This document shows positions 6,666 to 7,908 of a stretch of DNA of 7,908 nucleotides, piece by piece (position 1 is the stretch's first letter; every line of letters starts with the position of its first letter). The notes below the pieces were generated by a model that ran no database searches, had not been told where the DNA came from, and saw only the letters and a list, made by a program, of their open reading frames with translations. This DNA is from Rubrobacter sp. (GTDB lineage Bacteria; Actinomycetota; Rubrobacteria; Rubrobacterales; Rubrobacteraceae). The stretch is taken from assembly GCA_016781635.1 (NCBI GenBank), contig JADDPY010000129.1, positions 7,033-14,940 of the forward strand. Reading direction: 5' to 3'. A program made the translations under genes and the position numbers.

Positions 6666-6758
6666 TGGACGCGTCCAAGCCGCGTGTCGTAGGAACAGAT
6701 GGGGACTCCCCGCCCGTCCGCACTACGGTATTCGGGGAACCCCCTCGCCAAGTTGGCG
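6666..6758. repeat. Cluster of short perfect palindromes downstream of SDR2
   Basis: This part of the 285-bp gap (6480-6764) holds TGGACGCGTCCA (6666-6677), GGGGACTCCCC (6701-6711), GGGGAACCCC (6734-6743, arms pair around AA) and CGCCAAGTTGGCG (6746-6758). The last lies six bases past the SDR2 stop and could form the end of its transcript, but no T tract follows. The four differ in sequence, so they are not copies of one repeat. I see no gene with coding character in this gap; the 108-codon frame that crosses it looks random. Confidence 0.5.
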
Positions 6759-6764
6759 TATCTT

Positions 6765-7535
6765 TTATCTTCCGGCCACAGGTGGGCTCGAGCTCTTGCC
6801 GAGGGCTTGTAGCTGCGTCGGCAGGATCGTCAGCTCGGGGACGTAGGCGCGTGGCGGAAGGGTGGCGAGGAAGAGGCAGGTGGAGGCGATGTCCTCGGAT
6901 TTGAGGCTTGCGGCCCGTATCCTTGGGCTCGGCGGCTCCGGGCGGTTGTCCAGGATAGGAGTATCCACGATGCCGGGTTTCACGGAGGTGAACCGGACCC
7001 CCTTGGCGTGCTCCTCGAAGCCGGCCGCGTACGCGAACTGCGTCATCCCGGCCTTGGACGCTCCGTAGGCCGGGCCGGACATGTCGGGCCAGGAGCCCGA
7101 GACGCTGCTAATCAGGATCACGAGCCCCCCCGATGCCCGAAGGTACGGCAGCGCGGCCCGCACGGCATAGAATGCCCCGGAGAGGTTCACGGCGAGCATC
7201 TTCTCCCAGACCTCGGGGGTCAGCTCCTCGAGCCGCCTCCCCTTCACGTTCGTCCCGGCGGCGCAGACGAGGACATCGATGCCGCTCTCCTCTCCAACCC
7301 CCACGATCGTGCGCCCGACCGCCTCCGCGTCGGTGACGTCGAGGGCATGCGGCACGAAGGAGCCGGAGCTTATCCTGCCCTCCCCGGCCCCCTCCTCCAT
7401 CGTCTCCCGGCGCCGGGCGGCCCCGTGAACCTTCGCCCCCGTATCCGCGAAGAGGTTCGCGGTCGCGAGCCCGATCCCGCTGCTCGCACCCGTCACGATC
7501 GCGGTCCTCCCCGAGAGCTGCGCAAACTCTGCCAT
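6765..7535 (-). CDS. SDR2: NADP-type short-chain dehydrogenase/reductase
   Basis: Complete classical SDR of 256 residues. It has TGASSGIG (15-22), AARRR at the end of the second strand (Arg41-Arg43, favouring NADPH), CAAG in place of NNAG (91-94), Asn117, catalytic Ser144 (ISS), Tyr157 and Lys161 (YGASK), and PGIVDTP (187-193). The C-terminus, with YVPELTILPTQ, is like that of YdfG-type 3-hydroxy-acid/aldehyde reductases. The substrate cannot be read from sequence. I chose ATG at 7533-7535 over the TTG one codon earlier because ATG overlaps the upstream stop as TGATG and GGGGG lies four bases before it. It is therefore translationally coupled to the alcohol dehydrogenase upstream. It differs clearly from SDR1 and is not a recent copy of it. 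Confidence 0.93.
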   Translation of the reverse strand: MAEFAQLSGRTAIVTGASSGIGLATANLFADTGAKVHGAARRRETMEEGAGEGRISSGSFVPHALDVTDAEAVGRTIVGVGEESGIDVLVCAAGTNVKGRRLEELTPEVWEKMLAVNLSGAFYAVRAALPYLRASGGLVILISSVSGSWPDMSGPAYGASKAGMTQFAYAAGFEEHAKGVRFTSVKPGIVDTPILDNRPEPPSPRIRAASLKSEDIASTCLFLATLPPRAYVPELTILPTQLQALGKSSSPPVAGR

Positions 7536-7908
7536 CAAGCCCCCGATGCCCCGGAACCGGCGAGGAAGACCTTTATCTGCGCGGAAGGTCCCCGCACGAG
7601 ATCCGCAAAGGCCGAAGGCCCTTCTTCCAGCGGCAGGACCGGCGGCAGGGCCCCGATCCCGGCCCGGCCCTCGACGAGCCAGCCGAGGGCCTCCTCGTAG
7701 TCCTCCGCCGTGTAAGCGTACGAGCCCTGGACGCGGATCTGGCCGCGCACGATCCCATGAAACCCGAGGGAGGTCTCGTCGTCGTGCAAGCCCACCATGA
7801 CGGCCCGTCCGCCCGGACGGAGGAGCCCGATCGCGCCGCGCCGCGTAACCTCCGCCCCTACGGCGTCCAGGACGAGGTCCGCCCCGAGCCCCTCGGAGGC
7901 CCCGCGTA
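7535..7908 (-). CDS. Zinc-type medium-chain alcohol dehydrogenase, C-terminal part (5' end outside window)
   Basis: Only the last 123 residues are in the window. The segment GADLVLDAVGAEVTRRG followed by LLRPGGRAVMVGLH is the later half of the nucleotide-binding Rossmann domain of the medium-chain dehydrogenase family. GQIRVQGSYAYTAEDYEEAL and the closing helices match the C-terminal part of zinc-dependent alcohol or polyol dehydrogenases. The catalytic zinc ligands and the GxGxxG motif lie outside the window, so substrate and zinc use cannot be judged. The TGA (7535-7537) overlaps the SDR2 ATG by one base, so the two are one transcription unit, probably acting on related alcohol/carbonyl substrates. 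Confidence 0.87.
   Translation of the reverse strand, partial: RGASEGLGADLVLDAVGAEVTRRGAIGLLRPGGRAVMVGLHDDETSLGFHGIVRGQIRVQGSYAYTAEDYEEALGWLVEGRAGIGALPPVLPLEEGPSAFADLVRGPSAQIKVFLAGSGASGA

Noticed and set aside
6425..6751. A 108-codon minus-strand frame through the palindrome-rich gap
   Set aside because: The composition (many Arg, Cys, Trp) is not like the neighbouring genes, no motif is seen, and it overlaps the better supported betaine-binding remnant.
1..7908. tRNA, rRNA, CRISPR array, insertion sequence or attachment site
   Set aside because: I saw no regularly spaced repeats, transposase motifs, terminal repeats with target duplications, or RNA-gene signatures on either strand.

Overview
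The window is a GC-rich bacterial segment in which every supported gene lies on the minus strand, so biological order runs from right to left. The composition, the GTG start, the short gene spacing and the glycine-betaine-transport remnant suggest an actinobacterium of the Rubrobacter kind. That assignment is an inference: no rRNA or other marker gene is present.

Reading in the direction of transcription: (1) 7908-7535 is the C-terminal part of a medium-chain alcohol dehydrogenase cut by the window edge. It shares a TGATG stop/start overlap with (2) a complete NADP-type short-chain dehydrogenase (SDR2, 7535-6765). (3) A 285-bp gap (6764-6480) is rich in short perfect palindromes and holds a plausible promoter. 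(4) 6479-6177 is a 100-codon remnant that looks like a glycine betaine ABC-transporter binding protein with most of its middle deleted and its lipobox cysteine replaced by tyrosine. (5) 6124-3041 is a 1027-residue NRPS-like reductase with the order adenylation, thiolation, thioester reductase (A-T-R). (6) It is followed with no gap by SDR1 (to 2298), whose frame has no ATG, GTG or TTG before its NADP-binding motif. (7) After a 97-bp (or, from the GTG start, 111-bp) spacer with a candidate promoter inside nested inverted repeats come lutA (2186-1434) and lutB (1431 to the left edge, 3' end missing), the iron-sulfur subunits of the LutABC L-lactate oxidation system.

The most notable content is items 4-6. 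The adenylation domain lacks the aspartate that holds the alpha-amino group of amino-acid substrates, and by-eye alignment puts aromatic residues (Phe200, Trp203, Trp270) in its pocket. The order A-T-R plus SDR matches the fungal ATRR enzyme, which reduces glycine betaine to betaine aldehyde and then to choline. I propose a bacterial glycine betaine (or related quaternary-ammonium carboxylate) reductase. It is either split into two proteins, with the second started at a non-standard ATA, or made as one A-T-R-R protein by a -1 frameshift at a run of five G just before the stop codon. A single-base sequencing or mutational loss in that run would give the same picture. The lut genes are probably an independent transcription unit, and the alcohol dehydrogenase/SDR2 pair another.
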